Origin: Colius striatus
Lineage: Eukaryota; Chordata; Aves; Coliiformes; Coliidae
Direction: 5' to 3'
NCBI RefSeq assembly: GCF_028858725.1
Contig: NC_084781.1
Location: 7,138,513-7,202,512, forward strand
DNA: 64,000 bases
Below the pieces are notes generated by a model that saw only the letters and a list, made by a program, of their open reading frames with translations, made no database searches and had not been told where the DNA came from. Both the position numbers and the translations under genes were made by a program. Shown here piece after piece: positions 19,601 to 43,000 of this stretch (its first letter is position 1; every line of letters begins with the position of its first letter).

Positions 19601-22600
19601 CTCCACAGGGTGTCTATGACACTTTACTGGAACTTCGACTCCAGAACTGGGCGCATGAACGAGACAAGCAGGTTTGAGATCCTCCCACTTGTGTTTTGGG
19701 AGGGAGATGTGGTGTCTTTGAGTCCTTTTTGTGTTCTTGCCAACCCACAGTAACCTTTCCAGATGGGCGTCAGTAATGTGGGGCGATACGTATGTTGTGC
19801 CGGATGAGTGGCATGCGAATGGGGAGGTCGTCTGCAGGCTGGGAGAATGCTCTTTTCGGCAAGCTTAAGCTTCTTTTGTATGACTGTCATTTAAGAAGAG
19901 ATTCTGGGCAATGTAGCCTCTGTGAGCACATGCCTCGCCCACAAAAGCAGGCACTCGGCAGCATGTCTGAGGAGGCCGGCCGTTTGGGTCAAAATAATCA
20001 CATCCAATTTGCTTGAAAGAGATAGAGGGCGAACAGCAAAACTGACCCGCTCTCGAAAGAGTTGCAAGTCGTCGTTGGGTCTCGGCGCACAATGTTGTCT
20101 GTGTGGGTATGTGTTGCTCTACCTGACCCTTTCCTCTTCTCTGCAGATCAAGGAGAGGCTGCACGATGAAGCCCTCACCCTCCTGAAGAGCGGAAGGTTC
20201 AAAACGGTGTTTGATAAGGCCTTGGTCTTATGTCAGATGCACAATTTCAAGGACGGCGTCCTCTACCTCTACGAACAGGGCAAACTGTGAGTGTTGCTCT
20301 TGTCTGTCCGCTCTCGCTGCCTCTTGCCTTCTTGTCCTTGCCTGATGACGGTAACAGCTTCTTTAGCTTTTCAAGACAGGAACTGTAGATCATCACTCAG
20401 CCGAAAATATCTTCTCGTTAGAGCCAGGGTAGTTATGTGCATAGTGAATGACGCACCCGTGTCGGCTTTAGCGTGAATTGGCTCTGGGGTTTGCGTCACT
20501 AGGTGAAGACCTGAGGTGCCTGTAATGACTCGAAAGGAAAACTGGATCATTGCACCTGACAAGTCTCTTTTTCTCTCCCAGTTTCCAACAGATCATGCAC
20601 TACCACATGCAGAACGAGCAGTACAAGAAGGTGATCGAGGTGTGCGAGCTGTATGGAGACCAAGAGGTTTGTCTCTGGGAACAGGCTCTTGGCTACTTCG
20701 CACGAAAGGAGGAGGACTGCAAAGAGTATATTGCTGCGGTGCTGAAACACATCGAGAACAAGAATCTTATGCCTCCGCTGCTTGGTAATAATGACACGTG
20801 GCACCTGCGAACCATCCCTCCCCAAACCTAGGCTGCTTGGCAGCACTCTCCATAGATTAGGAATTTCGGATGCATGATGGTGAAATTTGAGACCGGTATT
20901 TGAAGTAACAAGTTCCCTACTTCAAATGTAGGGAAAAGTGAAGCCGGTCATGGCTCCCCAAAAAAAGATGTGCTGTATGGGTCACGGACATCTGCGTACG
21001 TGGTTTCTGTTCCGTCGCCGTGGGGAGGTTGAAGGGCTTGCCGAAACTCCGGCCGTGCCTCGGTCGAGTGGTCAAGCTGGAATGTGGTCTGCTAGATCCT
21101 TGACTAGGTTAGAGGTCTAACCGAGACAGAGTCATTAAATGAGCTCTTCAATTCAGTAAGGGCACTGGCTCTTTGCCTGTACGCGGCCTTTAATGGGAAA
21201 GCGGTCTGTCTGGGCGGGACTAGCGTCACTGCCGGTTTTCTGCTTGCATTTAAACTAACATATCGGTTTCTCAGTCGTGCAGACGCTAGCTCATAATTCT
21301 ACAGCCACGCTGTCAGTGATTAAGGATTACCTTGTCAACAAGCTGCAGAAGCAGAGCCACCAGATAGAGCAGGATGAGCAGAGAATTCAAAAATACAGAG
21401 AAGAAACTACAAGGATCCGCCAGGAGATAGAAGAGCTAAAAGCAAGGTGGGGGTGTCTCATCCCGTCTGAACTGGGATAGAACTGTTGTTTTATTTAGTT
21501 AAGGAAAAGTACTCTTCCTTGTCCTCACGTGTCCTGTTTCCCTCTCAGTCCCAAGATCTTTCAGAAGACCAAGTGTAGCATTTGCACCAGTGCCCTGGAG
21601 CTGCCTTCTGTGCACTTCCTGTGTGGTCATTCCTTCCACCAGCATTGCTTCGAGAGCTACTCTGAGAGCGATTCAGAATGTCCTACGTGCATGCCGGAAA
21701 ATCGCAAAGTGATGGACATGATCCGAGCCCAGGAGCAGAAAAGAGATCTACACGATCAGTTTCAGCATCAGGTAGGATAATGTTGCCTGTCTTGCCAAAT
21801 CGATTTAGATTTGTTTTAGGTTTAGATTTGTGCATGGCTCCCCCGAGGCTGGTAGGGAAGGGTGAGGGTGAAAGTATTTTGTACACAGGGTTACATTTCC
21901 TGGGAGTGATGAGCTTTTAGGCTCTAAGGTGACTGCATTATCTATAAAGAGTTCTCGGTGCTCCCTAACGATGAAGAGGAGACTGTTCTCAGCCGACCCC
22001 GAAATGGGTCGAGACCCACGGGTCGGTGTGACGGCCGGTTGAGGAGCCGTACAGAACAAGGAAGCGGAAAAACGAGTGCTGGGAATCATAACGGGGCTGG
22101 GACGGTGCGGTTGGGGTATGCCAAAAGCGTTGAGTCTGCATCGTGTTTCCCACTGATGGGGCAAGAGTGAGAACATGTATTCCTTGTGGAAGTGGGGGTA
22201 GCTGAGGCCATCGCTTTCCCACTCGGGATAATCGTTCGTTACTTTTTCATCGCATGGCTCAAACGTAGGATTGAAACAAAGGGTGATGGCCAGTGGCATG
22301 ATACTTTAGCAGAGTAAGTAAGCACTGCTTAACGTGGCATTTGTTTTGAACTAATGGGACAGGAATAGCCCAGGAGCAACTAGGGTTGCCCTATCTCTAA
22401 TAGAGAGGCCCTAACCGAAGGGGGTTGAAGGGAGCGGGGCCAAGAGGTGCTGGAGCAGTTTGCTGACGATGCTGCTTTGTGTCTGGCAGCTCAAGTGTTC
22501 CAATGATGGCTTTTCTGTTGTTGCCGACTACTTTGGCCGAGGTGTCTTCAATAAGCTGACCCTCATCACGGACTTGCCCTCGGGAAAGGCAGCTACGACG

Positions 22601-22654
22601 ATTGAGGCCGGCCTGCAGCGGGAGCTGCTCATCCACGCGAAGCGCAGTACCTGA
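13620..22654 (+). CDS. VPS11: VPS11, core subunit of HOPS/CORVET, complete CDS
   Basis: Core scaffold of the CORVET and HOPS tethering complexes, which dock endosomes and lysosomes before SNARE fusion. Sixteen exons join in phase to 929 residues (human 941): 13620-13773, 14147-14295, 14482-14617, 16088-16251, 16353-16600, 16973-17174, 17458-17609, 17922-18108, 18511-18654, 19056-19244, 19510-19671, 20147-20286, 20582-20784, 21275-21446, 21549-21771, 22490-22654. The start [14 protein letters not shown] is conserved. The N-terminal part is a beta-propeller, the middle an alpha-solenoid, and exon 15 encodes a C-terminal RING-type zinc site (about 810-850) with [13 protein letters not shown] and CPTC. 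The ~12-residue deficit is mostly in the Ala/Ser-rich loop after the start. Intron 1 is AT-AC U12-type and intron 6 needs a GC donor. The 3' UTR is very short. Confidence 0.96.
13774..14146 (+). other. VPS11: U12-type AT-AC intron (VPS11 intron 1)
   Basis: To keep the conserved GD(M)EGQIWFLP junction, exon 1 must end at 13773 and exon 2 begin at 14147. The intron then starts ATATCCTG and ends CTAC. A perfect minor-spliceosome branch site TTCCTTAACC lies at 14128-14137, about 11 bases before the AC. All three elements match U12 AT-AC consensus (donor ATATCCTT with one mismatch). Confidence 0.92.
15115..15960 (-). mobile_element. CR1 LINE fragment in VPS11 intron 3
   Basis: Reads as a CR1 on the minus strand. 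The 3' terminus (AGAATCACAGAGCGG on +) is at 15115, followed by the typical 3' UTR and the end of ORF2. It is 5'-truncated near 15960, as most CR1 copies are, and has several internal frame breaks, so it is inactive. The outer edge is approximate. Confidence 0.9.
17175..17457 (+). other. VPS11: GC-AG intron (VPS11 intron 6)
   Basis: The protein needs ...TKLE|MLFRKN, which places the donor at GAG|GCACGT with a normal TTTGACAG acceptor. A GT donor (GTAAAT) lies four bases further on, but using it would shift the frame. The GC site is therefore the productive one, with a frame-shifting competitor. Confidence 0.75.
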
Positions 22655-22757
22655 CCGGGGGCCGCGTCCCCCCGTCCTCTCGGGTTGTACGGGATTCCCC
22701 GTGTGTGTTCAGGCAGCCCCCACGCGGGCTAAGCCCTCCCGTGTCCTTCGGCCCCGC

Positions 22758-22763
22758 AATAAA
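22758..22763 (+). terminator. VPS11: AATAAA poly(A) signal of VPS11
   Basis: AATAAA about 105 bases after the VPS11 stop, inside GC-rich sequence. It implies a 3' UTR of only about 120-130 bases, ending about 120 bp before the HMBS start codon. Confidence 0.8.
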
Positions 22764-22794
22764 CCAGACCCGCTGCCCCCGGACGCCGAGAGTT

Positions 22795-22906
22795 CTGCGC
22801 GGGCGGGGGCGGGGCCGCCAGGGGCGGGGCCACGCGGCCGGACGTGACGCGCGGGGCGGGGCCACGGAGCGGTGCACCGCAAACGAGCGGACGGGCGGGC
22901 GGCATC
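22795..22906 (+). promoter_or_regulatory. HMBS: HMBS housekeeping promoter with GC boxes
   Basis: Three Sp1-type GC boxes (GGGGCGGGGC or close) occur between 22806 and 22862, plus a GACGTGACG element, with no TATA box. The whole promoter is squeezed between the VPS11 poly(A) signal and the HMBS ATG, so transcription termination of VPS11 and HMBS initiation must almost overlap. Confidence 0.7.
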
Positions 22907-31150
<8,244 letters not shown>

Positions 31151-31200
31151 ACCTGACATGCGGTCGGCATGATCAATAGGGCTCTAGCGAGTGTTTGCAG

Positions 31201-31554
31201 CTAAGCTGTCATCCCCCTCTGGAGGATGTGATTTTTTCCAGTGCTTGCATCAGTCTTACCTCGCCTTTGGGCACAAAAACTTGAAATGCTTACTAATTTA
31301 ACTAACTCAATTACTTTATGCTGTTGAGGGTTTTCATCCCATTTCTCTAAATTACAAAGTGTCTCTGTTAAGTTTTCATCAGTTTTTGTAGCTAGGAAGT
31401 TAATAAAAACCACATCTTTAAGTGTTCTCATGTTCCATTTAGGAACAAAGGCCTCTGACGTTTTACTTGAGGACTCACCCATGACAATAAAGTGCCGTAC
31501 TGTGCTGATGGTAGCATGGTACTCTTGGCAGTTGTTACTAGTATTGGGGCCCAT
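31201..31554 (-). other. Unidentified 117-codon open frame in HMBS 3' flank
   Basis: An AT-rich minus-strand open frame antisense to the likely HMBS 3' UTR. It has mixed, protein-like composition (Lys, Glu, Asn, Leu) without low complexity and contains a second internal Met-Gly. I do not recognise it. It could be chance, or a small fragment of an old inserted element. No splice sites or promoter support it as a gene. Confidence 0.2.
31402..31491 (+). terminator. HMBS: Two AATAAA signals, probable HMBS 3' end
   Basis: AATAAA at 31402-31407 and 31486-31491 are the first two signals after the HMBS stop, giving 3' UTRs of about 280 or 360 bases. Which is used cannot be told from sequence. Confidence 0.55.
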
Positions 31555-31789
31555 TCCCTCATCGGGATCCTGATAACGGTTTCCCTATGGTAGAGCAGCC
31601 TGCAGTTACTGGATCTGTGAACTGTAATGAGCGAGGAAGCAGACAGCCGGTCTAGTTTCCTTTTATGCTTGTCTACAAGGGTAACCTGGGATGGTCATTT
31701 GTCTATGCTAACTGCCAGCCTGAGGGGACACGACAATTTGGGCCGCTGTAGTTTTACCCAAAACTGTTACCGGGGGTAACGATGCATTG

Positions 31790-31795
31790 TTTATT
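31790..31795 (-). terminator. H2AX: Candidate H2AX poly(A) signal
   Basis: TTTATT on the + strand is AATAAA on the H2AX strand, about 345 bases past its stop. Mammalian H2AX makes both a stem-loop and a polyadenylated message, so a distal signal is expected. Confidence 0.5.
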
Positions 31796-32060
31796 CTCTG
31801 TGCAACGTCCAGCGAGTGTAAGGGACGACAAATACAGCTAAATTGTAAGCACCCATGCGTGAGTGCACATCATTGTGGAGCGGCTCTTCGTTTCTTCTGA
31901 CAGGACCCGAGCTGGCCAACCCCTGGCCGCCGCTTCCGTCGGCCCGCCCCCCCACCCTGGGTCCGGCCCCGCCTCCCCACCCTGGGTCCGGCCCCGCCTC
32001 CAGGCGCAACGGCGGGACTGGGACTCGCCCACTCCCCCCCCCACCCTTCCAGCGGATCTC

Positions 32061-32101
32061 AGCTCTCCTGGTGAGGAATTGGGGTGGCCCTGAAAAGGGC
32101 C
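32061..32101 (-). terminator. H2AX: Histone 3' stem-loop and downstream element
   Basis: On the minus strand, 32101-32086 reads GGCCCTTTTCAGGGCC followed by ACCCC: a six-base-pair stem with a TTTC loop, the SLBP-bound signal of replication-dependent histone mRNAs. It begins 40 bases after the stop codon. A purine-rich GGAGAGCTG at 32069-32061 fits the U7 snRNA histone downstream element. Confidence 0.95.
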
Positions 32102-32140
32102 TTTGTTTGGTGGTGGTGGTGCGTCGGCCAGCCGGCCGTC

Positions 32141-32575
32141 CTAGTACTCCTGCGACTGCTGCCCGCCCTTCTTGCCGGGCTTGGTGGGGCCCACGCCGCC
32201 GCCGCCGCCGCTCGTCTTTTTGGGCAGCAGCACGGCCTGGATGTTGGGCAGAACGCCTCCCTGCGCGATGGTGACGCCGCCCAGCAGCTTGTTGAGCTCC
32301 TCGTCGTTGCGCACCGCCAGCTGCAGGTGGCGGGGGATGATGCGCGTCTTCTTGTTGTCGCGCGCCGCGTTGCCCGCCAGCTCCAGGATTTCGGCCGTCA
32401 GGTACTCCAGCACGGCGGCTAGGTACACGGGGGCGCCGGCCCCCACCCGCTCCGCGTAGTGCCCCCGCCGCAGCAGCCGGTGAACGCGCCCGACGGGGAA
32501 CTGCAGCCCTGCCCGAGACGAGCGAGACTTGGCCTTTGCTCGGGCCTTACCGCCGCTCTTGCCACGGCCAGACAT
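32141..32575 (-). CDS. H2AX: H2AX, histone H2A.X variant, complete single exon
   Basis: Intronless gene for 144 residues (human 143). The core is a canonical H2A fold: MSGRGK start, [53 protein letters not shown]. The C-terminus ends SQEY, the ATM/ATR/DNA-PK phosphorylation site that marks double-strand breaks; this identifies H2AX rather than canonical H2A. The tail differs from mammals: a run of glycines from a GCC-type triplet repeat, then [12 protein letters not shown]. It is flanked by a TATA/CCAAT promoter and a histone stem-loop, and lies between HMBS and DPAGT1 as in mammals. Confidence 0.98.
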   Translation of the reverse strand: MSGRGKSGGKARAKAKSRSSRAGLQFPVGRVHRLLRRGHYAERVGAGAPVYLAAVLEYLTAEILELAGNAARDNKKTRIIPRHLQLAVRNDEELNKLLGGVTIAQGGVLPNIQAVLLPKKTSGGGGGVGPTKPGKKGGQQSQEY

Positions 32576-32657
32576 GGCGCCTCGCTACGCTGTAGGCACC
32601 CTTTCCACTCCTTCGGATCTCTGCGATGAAGTGAGGCGAGAGGCCTCGCACCCGGCG

Positions 32658-32814
32658 TTTTTATAACCTCCTGCGAAGTAGGGCTCGGCTCATTGGACGG
32701 CGCTACGGGGCCTCGCTATTGGTGCGTCCGGCGGAAGAAGCCTTTCGCTGACTGGTCGTCTGTGCGATACCACCGTGCTCGTCCAGGGACTATTGGCGAC
32801 GGGGATCGGCCAAT
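32658..32814 (-). promoter_or_regulatory. H2AX: H2AX promoter: TATA box and CCAAT boxes
   Basis: On the minus strand a TATAAAAA lies at 32665-32658, about 83 bases before the start codon. CCAAT boxes follow upstream at 32696-32692, 32722-32718 and 32796-32792, and one in the opposite direction at 32810-32814. Several CCAAT boxes plus TATA is the usual S-phase histone layout (NF-Y). Confidence 0.85.
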
Positions 32815-32839
32815 ACGAAGGTAAGGCGCCAAATTCATA

Positions 32840-33570
32840 CCTTGCCGAGGCGGTTGGCGGGCGCCGCCGCCGGGTTCGGGGGGGGGGGGGGGGCGTGGGG
32901 TCGTGCGCCCATATGTGGGGGCGCGGCCTCGCTGCGGCCACCGCCTCCGCCGCCCCCCTGGGCGGGACGCGGCTCGTCGGAAAGATGCGAGAGGACAGCG
33001 GAGGGGCCCGGCCCTGCCCGGCACGCTGCGCTTCTGCGGAGCTGGCTCTCGCGGGGCGCCGGTCGCGCTCCCTTTCGCCCGTGGGAGAGCCAGAGCACCG
33101 AGTGCGGGAGCGCTAGTGCTCCAGACCGGAGGCGGTAACGCTCAGACATCGGCTCCGTCTAAGGAGCTTTGGCCGTGTTTGCGTGAGGAAATTCTACTCA
33201 CGGTAACCCAATGCGGCAGAGTGAGGACAGTTGTTGGCGCTCCGATGACCGAACCGGCTCGGCCGGCTGCTCCCAGAGCTTTTAGAAGAGCTTGGTCGAC
33301 CCCCGGGCCAGGGCCTCGCTTCCTTCCGGAGGCAGAGGGGCTCTCGGAATGCCTGCAGACTGAGGGGGGTGTCCGCTACAGGGGTATTGGGTTTACAGCG
33401 GCGTACAGAAAGAGAGCATTCTCCATTTTAGAGGACTGCAGAAGTGTGCGAGATGTATTACGGTTTGTTTAAGGAAAGCAACAGAGGTGGGGAGAGCTAA
33501 GAGGAAAAAACTTCAGGAATGTAGAATGAGAAAGCGGTGTGAAGGCCATCGGTCACAAGTGAAAGAATTA
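32840..33570. other. CpG-rich then plain intergenic DNA, H2AX to DPAGT1
   Basis: GC-rich to about 33120, with a run of 16 G at 32878-32893, then ordinary sequence up to the DPAGT1 poly(A) signal. The many overlapping open frames here are CpG-island artefacts. I see no gene or repeat. Confidence 0.6.
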
Positions 33571-33583
33571 CCCACGAGCAGCC

Positions 33584-33589
33584 TTTATT
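33584..33589 (-). terminator. DPAGT1: Candidate DPAGT1 poly(A) signal
   Basis: TTTATT on + (AATAAA on minus), about 800 bases after the DPAGT1 stop. Another TTTATT near 33898 could end a shorter message. The 3' UTR would include an A18 run at 34205-34222 (T18 on the gene strand). Confidence 0.45.
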
Positions 33590-34387
33590 TCTGTGCTCTG
33601 TCCTGTCTCGCTGAAGACCATGTCTAGGTTTCTGGTTTTTTTACCCTGACAGGGTCCTAGGACTGTCTACCCTGTGCATTTAAGTACTTATACTTGGAGG
33701 ACTAGATACCCAGAACGGGCATTGACATGAGTCTAAGGGGCCGGCGTGTACACGGTAGCAGCAAATGGGAAGACCATAGCGGGTGCAGAGGGAGGCTGTG
33801 GCTAGAAAGCCATAGAGATGTACAGCGTCACCTGGTTTTGCTGCCTGTTGAAATTTTTGAGGCAAAGCACTGAAGGGGAAAAAGTGCCATGAATTGTTTT
33901 ATTCTCAGAGTGCTCCGAGTTTTGAGTGTGGTTTCCAGTGCGTCAGTCTGTGGAGCAAAGACCGTGTCTGGTTTACTCATTCTGCTGTATGGCGTGTCCT
34001 AGAAATCTAAGTTCCCGCTTTCTCTTTTGGGAACGGTCACAGTCAGATGTACGGAGATTTCCTTTTTACCGCTTTCCCTACGTGCTGCGAGCAAACCCTC
34101 GGGTCATTTACTTCCCCTCTGAAAGAGATTTCCAAGTAACGGTGGCGTCTGAGTAGCGGCGAGCATCTCCTGTCGGCAGACTTGGACAAAAGCCTTCCAT
34201 GCACAAAAAAAAAAAAAAAAAAGACGATTACGCTTTGAGACCGGCCCGTGCGGAACACTTGCTCGCATTTTGACAGGCATCCCGAGGTTCCCGAGAGGGC
34301 TCGAGTAAGATCTGTCGAATCGTCTGGTCGGCAACTGTGGAAAAGTGATTGCCACTACGGCTCTTTTCCCTGTCCCCGACAGCCCAG

Positions 34388-38597
<4,210 letters not shown>

Positions 38598-38599
38598 GG

Positions 38600-40095
38600 C
38601 CGCGGCGAACGCTGCGCCTCCCGAGGGCGCGGGGCGGGGCCGGGCGCGGAGAACCGTCCCCTAACCCTTATCATCCCCTGTTTGCAGCCGGACGCTAGAG
38701 AGACGGCACCGCAGGCGGAGATCCCGTTCGAGCGCCATATTTGGTTCTGGCAGGAGCTGCCCGCCCGAGGCCGTTGCCGATGGCGTTTTCGGCTACGCCG
38801 AGGCGTCCATGCCCGGCGCCGGAGCTCCCGTAGACCCGTGCGTGCCCCGCGGAGCGAAGTTATCTGCGTTCGCTCTGGCCTCCGACCCACGCTGCCCGTA
38901 ACCGCCATGGCCGTTTCGGCGAACCGCGCGCCGCCTGGATTCCGCCCCCGCGTACGTCATCTTCCCCCGCCACCCGCGGGGAGCGGGTGAGCAGAGGCGG
39001 AACAGCGGGCGGGGCCCCGGTCGCGGCCGCCCGCCCTGCATTCCTAGCAGCAGCCGAAATCGCATTTTGGCCGGGTCTGGGGAGAGGCGATTGGGGGCGG
39101 CTGCTGGCGCGGGGCACTGGGTGACTGGGGGGGGGGGGGGGGGGTCGCGAGAGAAGGCGGCAGCGGACGCCGGTTTCGTCTCCTCGTGTTTTAAACAAAT
39201 AATAAAATATCTAACTCGAGATCTTCAAGCTGCCAGGAACTCTGTAACAGTTGTTGGACCCCCAGGGGCTTGTTTTTGTCGGGCGGAGGGGGGGGGAGAG
39301 GAGGAACATCCGTGCACAGATGCTGCGTTCGGGTGCGAGACGGTGAGCAGGGGACCAGCAGCAGCATGCGCGGTAGCGGCAAGAACCTATTTCGCCTCAC
39401 CCGCACTTATTTTTAAGTGCTGCGCGGTAAACCCGTGGCTTTTTTCTGTGCTGCCTAGAGGGCCGCTGCTGCGTTGAGAGAGGCTGCTTCCGCTCTGCTG
39501 TCTGTTGAACTTCTGCAACATGGACTTTAGAAGCTTAAACAGAGCCTTGAACAAACTTTAAGCCCCCTGCGTGTTACTGCCAGGGAGGAAACCGCAACTT
39601 GCGGAAAGCTCGTCCCAGAAGAGAAGGCTTGTGGCGGCAGCTACGAGGTTGCCTGGACCGGCGGAGAGCTGTCAACCGCGTGGAGAGCCCGGGGGGAGAA
39701 GACTCACGTAGCCCGCAACCACGGGACGGGAAAGCGCGATGAACCGGGCGGTAAGCTGCGCGCCGGAGGTCGAGTCGCGGGGTTAGACCCCCTTCGGGCC
39801 GCTCCGCCGGGCCGCGGGGAGGCGCGCGCTCCACGGTGCCCCAGCACCGGAAGAAGGCGGCGAGGGGGGAAGTCGGCGCCGCGCGCGGTCCAGAGCGGCG
39901 GTGGCGCGCACGCGGGCCCGGGGCGCCGCCGAGCCCGGGAGAAGGGTGGCGGCGTGGTCTCCTCTCCCCATTCCTCCCCTCTCCCGGTAGGAGGCAGCGG
40001 CGAGACCGGCGCCGCAGCGCCGGGCCCAGGCGGCGGTCCGCCCGCCATGCCTGCCGGCCCGCCGTGAGTGGCTGCGCGCGGCGCGGCGCCGCGCC
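38600..40095. promoter_or_regulatory. CpG-island spacer between DPAGT1 and C2CD2L
   Basis: GC-rich from about 38380 to 40560 with a less GC-rich middle (39200-39600) and a run of 18 G at 39127-39144. DPAGT1 is transcribed leftwards and C2CD2L rightwards from the two ends, about 1.5 kb apart between start codons. No TATA box stands out at either end. The long open frames on both strands (for example 39574-40341 minus) are Arg/Pro-rich composition artefacts. Confidence 0.6.
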
Positions 40096-43000
40096 ATGGA
40101 GCCGGATCCAGTCTGGGCCGCGCTGGTGCTGCTCTTTGCCGCCTCGCTGTTCACTGTCGCGGCCTGGTTGCTTCAGTACTGGCGATCTGCGGGCCTGCGG
40201 GCGCCGCGGGGGCGCGGGACGGCGTCGGCGGAAGAGGCCGGCGCCCGGGCGCTGCTCGCCGCTCTGCTCTCTCTCCGGTCCCTGCGGGAGCAGTGGCAGC
40301 GGGCCTGGGTGCGAGCCCTCAACAGCCAGGCGCGTCGGCACGGGGTACGCCGGGGGCCGGAGGGGCGGTGAAGGGGGTGGGGGGGTGGGAGGCTATCGTT
40401 GGGGACAAATCGGGGAGGGGCGGCCTGCCCTTTGTTCGCGGGCACCGGGTCACTGGCCCCGGAGCGGCGAGGCCTCCGCCGAAGGAAGCCGGCAGGCGCG
40501 TGGGGAGCGATGCAATCTCTCAAGTGTTTATTCCTTTTAATCTCCTAGCGTTACGGTTGTATCGGTCTGTAGTTTTGAAGTTCACGAAGGCAAACGTGCC
40601 TTGCTGATTCCAGATGGAAATAACTGCCGGCTAGTTCGGGTTGTTGCGAGGCAGGGGCTTTTCCCCGGAAAAGCTGTGGGTTGAGAGTGTGTCACGGCGT
40701 CCTTCTTTTCTGTCTCGCGAACGTCAAGCGGCGGCCTTTCTGTGAAGTTGCACGGGAAAGGTAGAGGCTTTAAAAGATTAGTGTGCAGCTACCGTGTGTG
40801 AAGAAAAGGAAATGAAAAGTCTCGAGCAATGCGATGCGAAGTCACATCTGATGGGATTGGAACAGTCTCATTGCTTTTAACCGAGCGAGTTAAATTCCGG
40901 ATAGGGCAGAAAAGCAGATATCGTGGCGCAGTGTAACCATGTGAAAAAAATCGAGCGATGAGTGAAAGCGGGGAGGAACGAGAAATAGTCTCTCTGCTCC
41001 TGGCCGTCGTTCGTTGCGGCAGCGTAATAGGATTTAGGAAGCCTGACACTATACGTAATGCCCAGACTGTGATTCCTTTGGTGGTATTTGCACGGCAGCT
41101 TTTTCCCATGTTTTTATTTGCCTCGGTGCAACCCCGTGACTCTAATTGATTGATGTGACATTAGGAAATGAGCTCTTTCACTAAAGCGACCTACAAAGAG
41201 ATGATCATTTTTGTAACGTGTTGCCCCGTGGTATCTGTGTCTTTTTTGGGACGTCTTTTACGGGTATGAGGCGTGAGACGCACCTGTGCGATACAGCTGT
41301 GGAAGCCGAGCAAAAGGTTCTTTGTAATCGCTTGAGCTTAGTTATCTGCTAGTGTGAGAGCAGTCGGGTGCCCATCCAAAAAATAGGGCGAGAATTTTTC
41401 ATAGAGATCGGAAAAACTTTGAAACCATCCAGGATACGTTGACCATCGGGAGCTAATGGAGTTCTCTTTTCACAGAGTTCAGTGCAGATCACGTTTGAAG
41501 AGGGTCTTCAGTTACCGCTGGCCACGACTATAACTCGAGTGACGTGCGAGGGACGGTCGGACCACAGCATGGTAAGGCTTTACCGTTCCTAATCGTCCGA
41601 TTCGGAGTTTCTCCGCTGACCGACGGGCCGTTTTGCCGAGGTTGACGAGGGCCGGTGCCTGAAGGCGCCGGCGGAACCGCGAAACTTTAGGATGGGATCT
41701 GTGTTATTGAGTTTGGTGGCCCTTTGGGGTTCCTGAGGTCACAGCTCTAGGGCCACGCATCAGTGACAGGTGGGACAGGAATATCTTATCCTGGGTACTC
41801 TCTCCAGGCATTTAAAGGACGAGAGGATCATTAGAAGCAGTCATCGTAGCTTTACCGAGGGGATGTCACATTTGACCAACCTGATAACCTTGTATGAAGA
41901 TGTAACCAGGTGGATAAATGGTAGTAGTGCACTGGCTGTGCTTTACCTTGATTTCAGTAAAGTATTCGACACCGTCTCCCTTGGCATCCTCGCAGCAAAA
42001 CTGAGAAAGCGTGGGCCGGATGATGGGGTGATGAGGTGGCTCGTTGGCGGGAAGAAGGCAGAGAGTTTTGATGGAGGGGGCAGTGTCTATTTGGAGGCCT
42101 GTATCTAGCGGAGTTTCTCAGGGGTCGGTGCTGGGATCAATACTGTTCGATATATTCATTAATGATCTTGCTGAGGGAACAGAGAGCACTGTCAGCGAGT
42201 TCGCTGACGATTCTAAACTGGGGGGAGTGGCTGACACCCCAGAAGGCTGTGCTGCCATTCAGGGAGACCCAGACAGGCTAGAGGGTTGGGCAGGGAGAAA
42301 TCTAGTGAAATTCAACAAGGGTGAGTCTTGCATATGGGAAAGAATAACTGGGGTTTGACCTGCTGGAGAGCAGCTCTGCAGAGAGAAACCTGGGAGTCCT
42401 GGTTGACAATAAACTAAACACGAGCCAGCAATGTGCCCTTGTGGCCCAGAAGGCCAATGGCATCCTTGGATGCATCAGGAAGAGCATGGCAAGCAGAGGC
42501 TGTTTAGTCTAGAAAAGAGAAGACTGAGGGAGGGTCTTATTAATATTTGCAAATATCTAAATGGTAGTTGTCAGGAGGTTGGAACATCCCTTTTTTCTGT
42601 CGTAGCTAATGCCAGGACGAGGGGTGATGGGATGAAGCCGGAACACAAAAACATTCAATTTAAATATAAGAAAAAAACTATTTCACTGTGAGGATGACGG
42701 AGCAGTGGAACAGGCTACCCGGGGAGGATGTGGAAGCTCCTTCTTTGGAGGTCTTCAAGACCCACCTGGACTTGTTTCTATGCGAACTGAACTAGGTGGA
42801 CCTGCTGCTGCAGGGGGGTTGGACTGGATGATCTCTAAAGGTCCCTTCCAGCCCTACCATTCTATGATTATCACATGTATCAGTACAGGTTGGGGAATGA
42901 AGTCTTAGAGAAGCGTAGGGGAAAGGGATCTGGGGTTCTCGGTGAGTGGCAGGATGAGCATAAGCCAGCGACGTGCCTTTGTGGCCGAGAAGGCCAATGG

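Noticed and set aside
32084-32459. Plus-strand frames over H2AX
   Set aside because: Antisense shadows of the histone coding sequence.
39574-40540. 255-codon minus and 234-codon plus frames near the C2CD2L start
   Set aside because: GC-rich artefacts; the C2CD2L first exon in the same DNA matches the known protein.
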